From: an uncultured Eubacteriales bacterium
GTDB taxonomy: Bacteria; Bacillota; Clostridia; Oscillospirales; Acutalibacteraceae
Assembly: GCA_902462035.1 (NCBI GenBank)
Contig: CABQAC010000049.1
Span: 1-10,175, forward strand
Direction of reading: 5' to 3'
Length of the DNA stretch: 10,175 bases
In this document: one piece after another, positions 1 through 8,072 of the stretch
Layout: each line of letters starts with the position of its first letter
Numbering within the stretch: position 1 is the first letter of the stretch
Translations under genes and position numbers: made by a program
Notes under the pieces: generated by a model
Seen by the model: only the letters and a program-made list of their open reading frames with translations
Database searches by the model: none
What the model was told of the DNA's origin: nothing

Positions 1-342
1 GGTTCGGCCTGCGGCGGTCGCGTCCGAAACGATTTGATGGATTTTCGCCACAAAAGGGCAGGTAGCGTCGGTAAAGGGGATTCGGAGGCTGCGCAGCGTT
101 TCCATCGTTTGCTCTGGTACACCGTGGGAGCGAATCACCAAAATTTCGCCCGGAAGCACTTCCGCCGGATCCGTAACCACGCGCACGCCGCGTTTGGAGA
201 AAGTTTCGATGATTTGGGGATTATGAATAATCGGTCCCAATGTCGCAACCCTTTGGTTTTGATCGAGCAGGTCGCTTACCATCTGCACCGCGCGGTTAAC
301 GCCGAAGCAAAAGCCTGCGGATTTTGCCAGTTTAATGCTCAA
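1..342 (-). CDS. ispH: 4-hydroxy-3-methylbut-2-enyl diphosphate reductase, N-terminal part (cut by window edge)
   Basis: IspH (LytB) carries out the last step of the non-mevalonate (MEP) isoprenoid pathway, reducing HMBPP to IPP and DMAPP with a [4Fe-4S] cluster. I translated 114 residues by hand. They show the family landmarks: SAGFCFGV with Cys12 (cluster ligand), GPIIHNP with His40, IRSHGV with His73, and DATCPFV with Cys95 (second cluster ligand). The third Cys and the C-terminus lie outside the window. In many Clostridia this gene is fused to an S1 ribosomal-protein region; that cannot be judged here. The start is a TTG at 342-340: no ATG or GTG fits upstream of the first motif, and GAGGGA sits 7 nt before it. 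It overlaps the plsC stop by 11 bp, so it is the last visible gene of the minus-strand operon and probably translationally coupled to plsC. The family call is secure; the exact start is likely. Confidence 0.95.
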   Translation of the reverse strand, partial: MSIKLAKSAGFCFGVNRAVQMVSDLLDQNQRVATLGPIIHNPQIIETFSKRGVRVVTDPAEVLPGEILVIRSHGVPEQTMETLRSLRIPFTDATCPFVAKIHQIVSDATAAGRT

Positions 343-991
343 CGGTCTGTCCCTCGTTTTTCGTTCTATTTTCAGTAGCGCCCAATAGGGCAAGGCCGCG
401 CTCCCGCAGCGCTCCAATCCGCGTCATAATCAGGCGGCTCGCGTTGCGAAGCTCCAACCCGCTGCCGGTATCGATGCCCAGTTCCTCCGGTTGAATTGGT
501 TCCCCGTATACAATTACCGTGCGGTGAAAAAGACGTACGCGGCCATTTTTTGCCACAATGGCCGCTGGAAGAATAGGGGTGCTGCTTTGATGGGAAAAGA
601 TTGCTGCGCCAGGCTTAGGCCGCAGCAATTTGCCGTCTTTGGAGCGCGTCCCCTCTGGGAAAATGCCGAGCACATGGCCCTGCTCCAAAATCTCGAACGC
701 GGTGCCGACCGCTTTGGTGTCGCCGGTGCCGCGATATACTGGGAACGCCCCTAGTTTGCGGATAAAGAAAGCCAGCAGCTTATTTTGGAACAGTTCTTTC
801 TTGGCCATAAAATATAGCTGCCGCCGCTGGGTGATCCCCAGGAAAACGGGGTCCTTCATCGAAATGTGGTTGGCACAGACGATGTACCGTCCCTCCTGGG
901 GCAGGGAATTCTTATGAACGACACGGTAGGGGAAAATCACTTTAAAAATTCCGATGGCGATGACGCGCATCACACGGTAAAAACCATTCAT
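332..991 (-). CDS. plsC: 1-acyl-sn-glycerol-3-phosphate acyltransferase
   Basis: PlsC acylates lysophosphatidic acid at sn-2 to give phosphatidic acid, the precursor of membrane phospholipids, at the inner face of the cytoplasmic membrane. The 219-residue protein has the acyltransferase motifs in order: NHISMKD (the catalytic HX4D, His42 and Asp47), MAKKELF near 62-68, YRG near 86-88, FPEGTRS at 111-117 (glycerol-phosphate binding) and a late proline motif around ILPAAI at 140-145. The N-terminal stretch of about 20 residues is hydrophobic and probably membrane-associated. I prefer the ATG at 991, which shares one base with the cmk stop and has AAGGAG 8 nt upstream; a GTG at 994 is the alternative and would add one residue. 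The gene lies between cmk and ispH with overlaps at both ends, a common clostridial order. Size and motifs fit the bacterial PlsC family; acyl-donor preference (ACP or CoA) cannot be read from the sequence. Confidence 0.93.
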   Translation of the reverse strand: MNGFYRVMRVIAIGIFKVIFPYRVVHKNSLPQEGRYIVCANHISMKDPVFLGITQRRQLYFMAKKELFQNKLLAFFIRKLGAFPVYRGTGDTKAVGTAFEILEQGHVLGIFPEGTRSKDGKLLRPKPGAAIFSHQSSTPILPAAIVAKNGRVRLFHRTVIVYGEPIQPEELGIDTGSGLELRNASRLIMTRIGALRERGLALLGATENRTKNEGQTVEH

Positions 992-1653
992 CACAAACGC
1001 TCCTTAATCACATTGCGCAGCAATGCAATCGATTGTTCCAATTCGTTCCCTGTGGTATCCACCACAATGGCGTCGGGCGCGGGCTTTAACGGCGCAACGG
1101 CACGGTTTTCGTCCTGTTCATCCCGTTTGCGGATATCCGCCAGCACTTGCTGGTAATCAGCTTGCTGGCCCTTGGAGAGCATTTCCTGGTACCTGCGGTT
1201 GGCCCGGTCTTCCGCCGACGCGGTCAAAAATATTTTGACCTGGGCATGGGGAAGGACCACTGTTCCAATATCCCGCCCGTCCATAATGACATCGTGTTTT
1301 TCCGCCAGTTCCCGCTGCAGATCGAACAAGAACGCCCGTACGGCGGGCAGCGCGGATACTTTGGATGCCGCCATCGAAATTTGCGGGGTACGGATAAACC
1401 CAGTGACATCTTCGCCGCATAAAAAGACCCGCTGTTCCCCCTCCGCAAAGGCCAGTTCGACCCTTGCGCCCTGCAGCAGGGCGGAGACAGCCCTCTCGTC
1501 CGCGGGATCTACGCCTTTTTGGACCGCGTATAGGCCCAAAGCGCGATATAACGCGCCGGTATCTACATAAATAAAACCCATTGCCTGTGCCACTGCCCGG
1601 GCAATGGTGCTTTTGCCGGCGCCCGCCGGCCCGTCGATGGCAACTGCGATCAT
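991..1653 (-). CDS. cmk: (d)CMP / cytidylate kinase
   Basis: Cmk phosphorylates CMP and dCMP to the diphosphates using ATP, which salvages cytidine nucleotides produced by lipid and RNA turnover. The 220-residue protein has the P-loop GPAGAGKST at 8-16, DTGALYRALG at 31-40 (nucleotide-binding element of the family), MDGRDIGTVVLP at 125-136, LTASAEDRANRR around 144-154 (lid, Arg-rich) and RDEQDENRAVAPL around 177-189. The length matches short bacterial Cmk. I choose the ATG at 1653 because AAAGGG stands 9 nt before it and the protein then begins directly with the MIAVAIDGP strand. An in-frame ATG at 1674 would add seven residues but abuts the upstream stop and has no convincing ribosome binding site. 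It sits 21 bp after the flavoprotein gene and overlaps plsC by one base. Phosphatidic acid made by PlsC is later activated with CTP, so cmk and plsC are metabolically related as well as adjacent. Confidence 0.96.
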   Translation of the reverse strand: MIAVAIDGPAGAGKSTIARAVAQAMGFIYVDTGALYRALGLYAVQKGVDPADERAVSALLQGARVELAFAEGEQRVFLCGEDVTGFIRTPQISMAASKVSALPAVRAFLFDLQRELAEKHDVIMDGRDIGTVVLPHAQVKIFLTASAEDRANRRYQEMLSKGQQADYQQVLADIRKRDEQDENRAVAPLKPAPDAIVVDTTGNELEQSIALLRNVIKERL

Positions 1654-1674
1654 GTCAAAACACCCTTTCCGCAT

Positions 1675-2943
1675 TTATTGCACTTCGCTGAATTGCGCTG
1701 CGCTGAATTGCGCTGCGCAGGTGCCGGCCAGGCGGCCCGTGGACCAAGCAATCTGCAGATTAAACCCGCCGGTATATGCGTCCACATCGATGACCTCACC
1801 TGCAAAATAAAGGCCGGATATCCGTTTGGATTCCATAGTTTTAGGGTTGATTTCTTTTACCGAAACGCCTCCGGCGGTCACAATGGCCTCCTCCAGCGGG
1901 CGAAAGCCAGAAAGGGGAAGGTCAAAGCGCTTCATCAGCCGCACCACTGTTTGCCGCATTTCCCGGGTAATTTGATTTCCCTTCCGTTCGGGCGGGATGG
2001 CAGAGCGGCGGACAAAGACCGGGATCATCTTGCGGGGCAGCAAATCTTCAAACAGATGGTGAAAATCCCTGTTTTGGTATTTGGTAAAATCCCGAAGCAG
2101 GCGGTCATCCAATTGGCGCTCGTCCAGCGCGGGTTTCAAGTCGATTTCCAAGGAATACGCAATGGGATCCGCGTTGCGGATATGTGCGCTGGCACTGAGT
2201 ACCACGGGGCCTGAAACACCAAAATGCGTAAACAGCATCTCGCCAAAATCTGTATAAACACAAGCGCCCGACTGGTTTTCGACTAGCCGTATTTTAATAT
2301 TGCGCAGGGACAGCCCCTGCATTTCCTTGCACCAGGGCACGGGGGACTCCAACGGCACGAGAGACGGGCGAAGCGGCATGACCGTATGCCCGACCTGTTT
2401 TGCCAAGCGGTACCCGTCGCCGGTGGAACCGGTAGGGGTGTAGGATGAACCGCCTGTACAGATAATAACGCGGTCGGCAACAATTTGTTCGCCCGCCTTG
2501 GTTTTGACCCCTGTAACAGCGCCGCCTGCGTGCAGCAGCGCTACGGCGGTTCCCTGGCGCACGCCGACGTGCAGCGACCTGAGCTTGCGCGCCAAGCAAT
2601 CCACGACATCAGCCGCTTTGTCCGAAACGGGAAAAACCCGGTTTCCGCGCTCGGTTTTCAGCGGCAGTCCTTCCCTTTCCAAAAACGCCATCATATCCTG
2701 AGGCATAAATTGAGAGAAAGCGCTGTATAAAAAACGGCCGTTACCAACAGTCGCGTCAATCAGCCCGTTTAAATCGGTCTTGTTGGTCAGGTTGCAGCGC
2801 CCCTTGCCGGTAATCATTACCTTGCGCCCCAACCGTTCATTCTTTTCCAGAATAGTCCCTTGCGCGCCCAATTCCGCGGCGGAAATGGCCGCCATCATTC
2901 CAGCTGCGCCGCCGCCGATGACCAACACTTTGGGATTGTTCAT
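1675..2943 (-). CDS. HI0933/YhiN-family FAD-dependent oxidoreductase (aminoacetone oxidase family)
   Basis: A 422-residue flavoprotein of the HI0933-like family (relatives: E. coli YhiN, Bacillus YtfP), often annotated as aminoacetone oxidase family or NAD(P)/FAD-dependent oxidoreductase. The true substrate is unsettled for the family. Visible elements are the N-terminal Rossmann strand with GGGAAG at 10-15 and acidic Glu33 for the FAD ribose, GKGRCNLTN at 46-54, TGGSSYTPTGSTGDGY at 163-178, FTHFGVSGP at 238-246, AIVTAGGV at 353-360, and the C-terminal FAD site GLYFAGEVIDVDAYTGGFN around 377-395. The start ATG at 2943 overlaps the regulator's stop as ATGA, with AGAGGAG about 10-11 nt upstream. 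The last residues carry a short duplicated peptide (AAQFS twice) from a 15-bp tandem repeat. Its place between an RpiR regulator and cmk gives no decisive clue to its substrate; family assignment is firm. Confidence 0.92.
   Translation of the reverse strand: MNNPKVLVIGGGAAGMMAAISAAELGAQGTILEKNERLGRKVMITGKGRCNLTNKTDLNGLIDATVGNGRFLYSAFSQFMPQDMMAFLEREGLPLKTERGNRVFPVSDKAADVVDCLARKLRSLHVGVRQGTAVALLHAGGAVTGVKTKAGEQIVADRVIICTGGSSYTPTGSTGDGYRLAKQVGHTVMPLRPSLVPLESPVPWCKEMQGLSLRNIKIRLVENQSGACVYTDFGEMLFTHFGVSGPVVLSASAHIRNADPIAYSLEIDLKPALDERQLDDRLLRDFTKYQNRDFHHLFEDLLPRKMIPVFVRRSAIPPERKGNQITREMRQTVVRLMKRFDLPLSGFRPLEEAIVTAGGVSVKEINPKTMESKRISGLYFAGEVIDVDAYTGGFNLQIAWSTGRLAGTCAAQFSAAQFSEVQ
1686..1715. repeat. 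15-bp perfect tandem repeat, two copies, in frame
   Basis: The unit cgctgaattgcgctg occurs twice head to tail at 1686-1700 and 1701-1715. The unit is a multiple of three, so on the minus strand it duplicates the pentapeptide AAQFS near the end of the flavoprotein and leaves the frame intact. Each unit itself begins and ends with cgctg, which favours slipped-strand copying. Confidence 0.9.
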
Positions 2944-3815
2944 TCGTCCGGATTCTCCTCTACTTTTTCATATACCGCATACTGATCCCAAATGTCCTCC
3001 AGCTGGCCGAACAGGCTGGAGATTTCCTCCTTTTTACGCAGAGCGGTGGCAACGATTAAGGCGTTGACCAAACTAAGCGGCGCCACCAGCGAATCCACAA
3101 TAGAAACCATATCGCTGCGCGCCAAAAGCAGATTGTTGCAAAACTGCGCGATGGGGGAACCGTGGCTGTCGGTAATCGCGACAACGTGCGCGCCGCGGTC
3201 CGATGCAAAGCGCAGCGCTTTGGCGGCGGTGCTGGAATAACGGGGGAAGCTGATGCCGATCACCGTATCCTCCTGATTCACGCGCAGGAGCTTTTCAAAA
3301 ATTTCGCTTTCGCTGACCGCGTTGACGATGGTCACATTGCCAAGCACCAGGTTGAAGTAATAGCCCAAAAAGGCCGCCAGCGGCGCAGAACTGCGCGCGG
3401 CAACGATATAAACCCGCTTGGCTTCGGATATCGATGTCACGGCCTCGTAAAAATCTGATTTTGAAGTTTCCTCCAGCGTACGGCGTATCTTTTCGATATC
3501 CAGCGTCAGCACTGCTTCCAGCACATCGGATTGACCAATCTGGTCGCAGGCGACCTCGATCCGTTGCACCGACGTCAGCTTATTGCGGATCATTTCCTGC
3601 ATGGCTTTCTGCAACGACGGGTAGCCGTCGTAGCCTACCTCGGTCGCAAACCGCACTACGGTAGATTCGCTGACGCCAACCGTCATGCCCAGCTTAGAAG
3701 CGGTCATAAACGCCGCTTTGTCGTAGTGATTCTCAATAAAATCCGCAATGCGTTTTTGTCCCTTTGAAAAACCGGCGTAGCTTTTTTCAATATTAGATAA
3801 CAGATGATTGTTCAT
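2940..3815 (-). CDS. RpiR/MurR-family transcriptional regulator (HTH + SIS domain)
   Basis: A 291-residue regulator with the two-domain layout of the RpiR family. The N-terminal HTH_6 domain (about 1-75) includes the helix-turn-helix TASKLGMTVGVSESTVVRF (38-56) followed by GYDGYPSLQ. A SIS sugar-phosphate isomerase fold follows at about 120-260, with VYIVAARSSAP (136-145) and GISFPRYSS (187-195) in the places where the family binds phosphosugars. It is a cytoplasmic DNA-binding protein; the family usually responds to a sugar phosphate such as MurNAc-6-P, GlcN-6-P or ribose-5-P, but the ligand here is unknown. The start is the ATG at 3815, with GGAGA 7 nt upstream; a GTG just before it is possible. 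It is first in an operon with the flavoprotein, cmk, plsC and ispH. A perfect palindrome over its own predicted transcription start suggests autoregulation, which is an inference. Confidence 0.93.
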   Translation of the reverse strand: MNNHLLSNIEKSYAGFSKGQKRIADFIENHYDKAAFMTASKLGMTVGVSESTVVRFATEVGYDGYPSLQKAMQEMIRNKLTSVQRIEVACDQIGQSDVLEAVLTLDIEKIRRTLEETSKSDFYEAVTSISEAKRVYIVAARSSAPLAAFLGYYFNLVLGNVTIVNAVSESEIFEKLLRVNQEDTVIGISFPRYSSTAAKALRFASDRGAHVVAITDSHGSPIAQFCNNLLLARSDMVSIVDSLVAPLSLVNALIVATALRKKEEISSLFGQLEDIWDQYAVYEKVEENPDE

Positions 3816-3882
3816 CACGCATCTCCAACTTCTGATCGTTTTATCATCAATCCCGCCGCCGTTCCCGTTACGTTCGCTGCTC

Positions 3883-3909
3883 TGGGGTCAAAGCGACGCT
3901 TTGACCCCA
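3883..3909. promoter_or_regulatory. 27-bp perfect palindrome, putative operator at the rpiR-operon start
   Basis: Arms tggggtcaaagcg (3883-3895) and cgctttgacccca (3897-3909) are exact reverse complements around one central base. The palindrome begins on the last base of the minus-strand -10 box and covers roughly -7 to +19 of the predicted transcript, a typical repressor-operator position. It could alternatively act as a 5'-end RNA hairpin. There is no T-run on either side, so it is not a terminator. Confidence 0.7.
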
Positions 3910-3938
3910 TTATACCTTAAAACCAGGCCTTTTCACAA
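3909..3938 (-). promoter_or_regulatory. Sigma-A type promoter for the rpiR-flavoprotein-cmk-plsC-ispH operon
   Basis: Read on the minus strand, TTGTGA (3938-3933) and a perfect TATAAT (3914-3909) are 18 bp apart. The predicted start is near 3902, giving a leader of about 87 nt before the regulator's ATG. The -10 is excellent and the -35 is a 4/6 match. Confidence 0.7.
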
Positions 3939-3965
3939 TATTTTTTTCCCGGAATAGTATAGAAA
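3932..3965 (+). promoter_or_regulatory. Candidate promoter(s) for yunB, sigma-A-like and sigma-E-like readings
   Basis: Two overlapping readings are possible. The sigma-A reading is TTCACA (3932-3937), 17 bp, TAGTAT (3955-3960). The sporulation sigma-E reading is CAATATT (3936-3942), 15 bp, TATAGAAA (3958-3965), compared with the Bacillus consensus kmATATT and CATACAhT. YunB is sigma-E dependent in B. subtilis, so the second reading is biologically attractive. Both are only partial matches. The sigma-A -35 overlaps the opposing rpiR -35 almost completely. Confidence 0.4.
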
Positions 3966-4003
3966 AGCAAGAAAACAGCGGAAAAGGAAGGGAGCGAGGC
4001 AAC

Positions 4004-4663
4004 ATGCGAAGGGCGCCGCGCCGTACCGGGTCACGAGGCAGGGCAGGCATTTTTTTGATTATGGCTCTTGCCATTGCGCTTGTATTTGTTTTGGACGCGC
4101 AAATCACGCCGATGATTCACACCTCGGTAGAGTCCGCGGCACAAAAAATATCCGCTGAAGCGGTTAACCAAGCGGTAAACGAGGTAATAACCGAGAATCA
4201 GCTGACCTATCAAAAAATTATGCGGTCCGAAAAGGATGGTAATGGAAATATCACCTCCATGGATACCGACATGGTAGCCCTGAACAGCTTAAAAGCCCAA
4301 ATAAACTTAAAAATACAGGAAAAACTAAATGCGTTGGAAAAACAAAACTTCTCCATTCCGGCAGGTACTCTGATCGGCAGCGACCTGTTTCGTGACCGCG
4401 GCCCCAAAGTGCCGCTTAAATGTACATTGCTTTCCAACGTGTTATGCGACATTAAAAACGTATTCGATTCCGCCGGAATCAACCAAACGCGGCACGCCAT
4501 CATGCTGGAAGTCAAAACAGAGGTGCGGGCTATGATTCCCGGTTATCAAACCACCCTGGGGCTGACCACAAATTTTTGCGTGGCGGAAACGATTATCGTG
4601 GGGGATGTTCCCAGCTTTTATGCCGGTCTTGGCAAAACGGCGGGAACTGGCGCAGCGGAATAA
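4004..4663 (+). CDS. yunB: Sporulation protein YunB
   Basis: YunB is a conserved endospore-former protein made in the mother cell in B. subtilis, where it is needed for full sporulation; its biochemical role is not defined. The 219-residue product has a basic N-terminus, one hydrophobic segment at about 14-30 (signal anchor), then an extracytoplasmic domain. Family signatures are DAQITPMI just after the membrane segment, a helical Ala-rich stretch at 43-62, IPAGTLIGSDLF (118-129) followed by GP, AGINQTRH (157-164), and AETIIVGDVPSFY (194-206) near the C-terminus. The ATG at 4004 is preceded by a purine-rich site (GGGAG 9 nt away, GAGG 4 nt away). It is divergent from the rpiR operon and 69 bp upstream of ligA, which has its own promoter. 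The presence of this gene is the best evidence that the host forms spores. Family assignment rests on motif recall and is strong. Confidence 0.9.
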   Translation: MRRAPRRTGSRGRAGIFLIMALAIALVFVLDAQITPMIHTSVESAAQKISAEAVNQAVNEVITENQLTYQKIMRSEKDGNGNITSMDTDMVALNSLKAQINLKIQEKLNALEKQNFSIPAGTLIGSDLFRDRGPKVPLKCTLLSNVLCDIKNVFDSAGINQTRHAIMLEVKTEVRAMIPGYQTTLGLTTNFCVAETIIVGDVPSFYAGLGKTAGTGAAE

Positions 4664-6742
<2,079 letters not shown>

Positions 6743-6751
6743 CAAAAACGC

Positions 6752-6796
6752 AAAACACCTTAAAACAGCATTCCGCTTGTTTTAAGGTGTTTTTTT
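6752..6796 (+). terminator. Rho-independent terminator, probably bidirectional
   Basis: A 16-bp perfect stem (aaaacaccttaaaaca at 6752-6767 and its reverse complement at 6778-6793) with a 10-nt loop ends in seven T (6790-6796), 9 nt after the ligA stop. On the minus strand the stem is followed by TTTTGCGTTTTTG, so it can also end the convergent SEDS gene, whose stop is at 6810. Confidence 0.92.
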
Positions 6797-6809
6797 ACCG
6801 CGCGGCCTT

Positions 6810-7961
6810 CTATTCTTCGAAAGCCAGATCCATGTCGATATCATTTGCCCGCTTTCGGTGCATATACACGCTTTGTACCAGTCCCACACCCAGATAAAGG
6901 CATGCCGTAGAAGAACCTCCCGCGCTAAAAAACGGCAGGGTAATGCCCACTACCGGCAGTAAATATAAGCACATGCCGATGTTTTCGATGGCTTGGAATG
7001 CCAGTAAACCGAAAAAACCGAAACAGATATATTTTCCAAGCGGATCCTTGGTAGACCGGGCCACCATCATAATTTTGAACAAAATCAATCCAATCAGCGC
7101 CAGAACCGCCACACAGCCTATAAATCCAAGCTCCTCGCCGACAACGGAAAAAATAAAGTCGTTGTGGTCCTCTGGCACAATACCTCTTGCGACCCGCGGC
7201 CCCTGATACAGACCGCGCCCGTTCATCATGCCGGAGCCTATGGAAATTTCACCCTGTCCCTGCTGGTACCCGTAGCCCAGCGGGTCCAAGTTATGGTCAA
7301 ACAAAATTTGGATCCGCTTTTTTTGGTCTGTGTTTAAAACATACTTCCACGCCAAGGGGACAGCGGCGCATATGGTTGCGCCTAACGCGGCAAAATAGCG
7401 TAGCTGTATTCCCGCGCCAAAGCACATGGCAAGGAAAATGAACAGGAAAACCAGCGCGGCCCCGTCGTCCCCCTGCAGATGGATAATCCCAACGGGGATT
7501 GCCATATGGACACACAACAGCATCACATGCCAAAACGACGTGAGCTTATTGCGCTTGCGCAGCGCATCCAGATGCTTGGCAAACGTGACGATAAAACCGA
7601 TCTTAACAAGTTCGCTGGGTTGGAAAGAGATACCGCCCGGCAGAATAATCCAGGCTTTATCATCCGCACCTTCCACCCGCACGCCTAAAATCGAAGTCGC
7701 GGCCATAAGGCCAAGGCACAGAATGGCGATCAAAATCCAAGCGGATGCAATTTTTTCATAATCGATTTTGGTTATGATAAATGCGGCCACATAGCCGATG
7801 ACAATCGCAACGACTTGTGTGCGAAACTGTGCGCCGGAAGCGGTACGGGTTGCGCTGTATACCAAAGCAGCCCCAAAAGCGGAAGTGCAGATGCAAATCA
7901 GCCAGAGAATTTTGTCCGTCATTTTGATGTAGTTCGCACACGCATGGAGTACTTTTTGCAT
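6810..7961 (-). CDS. rodA: SEDS-family peptidoglycan glycosyltransferase (RodA/FtsW-like)
   Basis: SEDS proteins polymerise lipid II into glycan strands in the cytoplasmic membrane with a partner class B PBP. This 383-residue protein has about ten hydrophobic segments (for example 17-36, 48-65, 72-92, 146-163, 166-184, 188-206, 280-300, 312-330, 333-365). Conserved positions are WIILPGGISFQPSE at 104-117, the large extracytoplasmic loop motif VPEDHNDFIFSVVGEE at 262-277 with the invariant Asp268, and LLPVVGITLPFFSAGGSS at 334-351. Length and the QPSE-PExH-LPF series favour RodA over FtsW, but no PBP2 or mre gene is adjacent, so the elongation role is inferred. Two family positions look atypical: GDDGAA where many RodA have PDLGTA, and HND instead of HTD. 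The ATG at 7961 has GAGGTGATC, a nine-base match to the 16S anti-SD, ending 8 nt upstream. It is monocistronic, divergent from fhs and convergent with ligA. Confidence 0.92.
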   Translation of the reverse strand: MQKVLHACANYIKMTDKILWLICICTSAFGAALVYSATRTASGAQFRTQVVAIVIGYVAAFIITKIDYEKIASAWILIAILCLGLMAATSILGVRVEGADDKAWIILPGGISFQPSELVKIGFIVTFAKHLDALRKRNKLTSFWHVMLLCVHMAIPVGIIHLQGDDGAALVFLFIFLAMCFGAGIQLRYFAALGATICAAVPLAWKYVLNTDQKKRIQILFDHNLDPLGYGYQQGQGEISIGSGMMNGRGLYQGPRVARGIVPEDHNDFIFSVVGEELGFIGCVAVLALIGLILFKIMMVARSTKDPLGKYICFGFFGLLAFQAIENIGMCLYLLPVVGITLPFFSAGGSSTACLYLGVGLVQSVYMHRKRANDIDMDLAFEE

Positions 7962-7984
7962 TCCCGGCGGATCACCTCGCTTTC

Positions 7985-8000
7985 ATGGAATGCTTTCCAT
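7985..8000. promoter_or_regulatory. 16-bp inverted repeat at the rodA transcription start
   Basis: atggaa (7985-7990) and ttccat (7995-8000) are perfect complements separated by tgct. The repeat overlaps the last two bases of the minus-strand -10 box and covers the predicted start. This placement would suit a repressor, but a 6-bp arm can arise by chance. Its core aatgcttt recurs directly at 8032-8039. Confidence 0.4.
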
Positions 8001-8027
8001 TATATCGGTTTTTGCGGATAAGTTCAA
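7999..8027 (-). promoter_or_regulatory. Sigma-A type promoter for the SEDS gene
   Basis: On the minus strand TTGAAC (8027-8022), a 17-bp spacer and a perfect TATAAT (8004-7999) form a near-ideal housekeeping promoter. The predicted start is near 7992, about 31 nt before the ATG at 7961. Confidence 0.8.
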
Positions 8028-8038
8028 GGGAAATGCTT

Positions 8039-8065
8039 TTAACATTCTTGGAATTATGCTATAAT
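8039..8065 (+). promoter_or_regulatory. Extended -10 promoter for fhs
   Basis: TGCTATAAT gives a perfect TATAAT at 8060-8065 with an extended TG (8057-8058). TTAACA at 8039-8044 is a good -35 sequence but only 15 bp away, so activity probably leans on the extended -10. The predicted start is around 8072. Confidence 0.7.
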
Positions 8066-8072
8066 GTCTTCG

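Noticed and set aside
1686..1715. Tandem repeat as a CRISPR or mobile-element footprint
   Set aside because: Only two adjacent copies without spacers, inside a coding frame; slippage explains it.
1678..2214. Plus-strand open frame of 178 codons antisense to the flavoprotein gene
   Set aside because: It is a shadow of a well-supported gene, has no ribosome binding site and no recognisable protein features.
3883..3909. Palindrome as a Rho-independent terminator
   Set aside because: No T-run follows on either strand, and no gene ends nearby; both flanking genes start here.
7985..8000. CcpA catabolite-response element (cre) at the SEDS promoter
   Set aside because: The outer TG...CA symmetry resembles cre, but the central CG is GC and other core positions fail.
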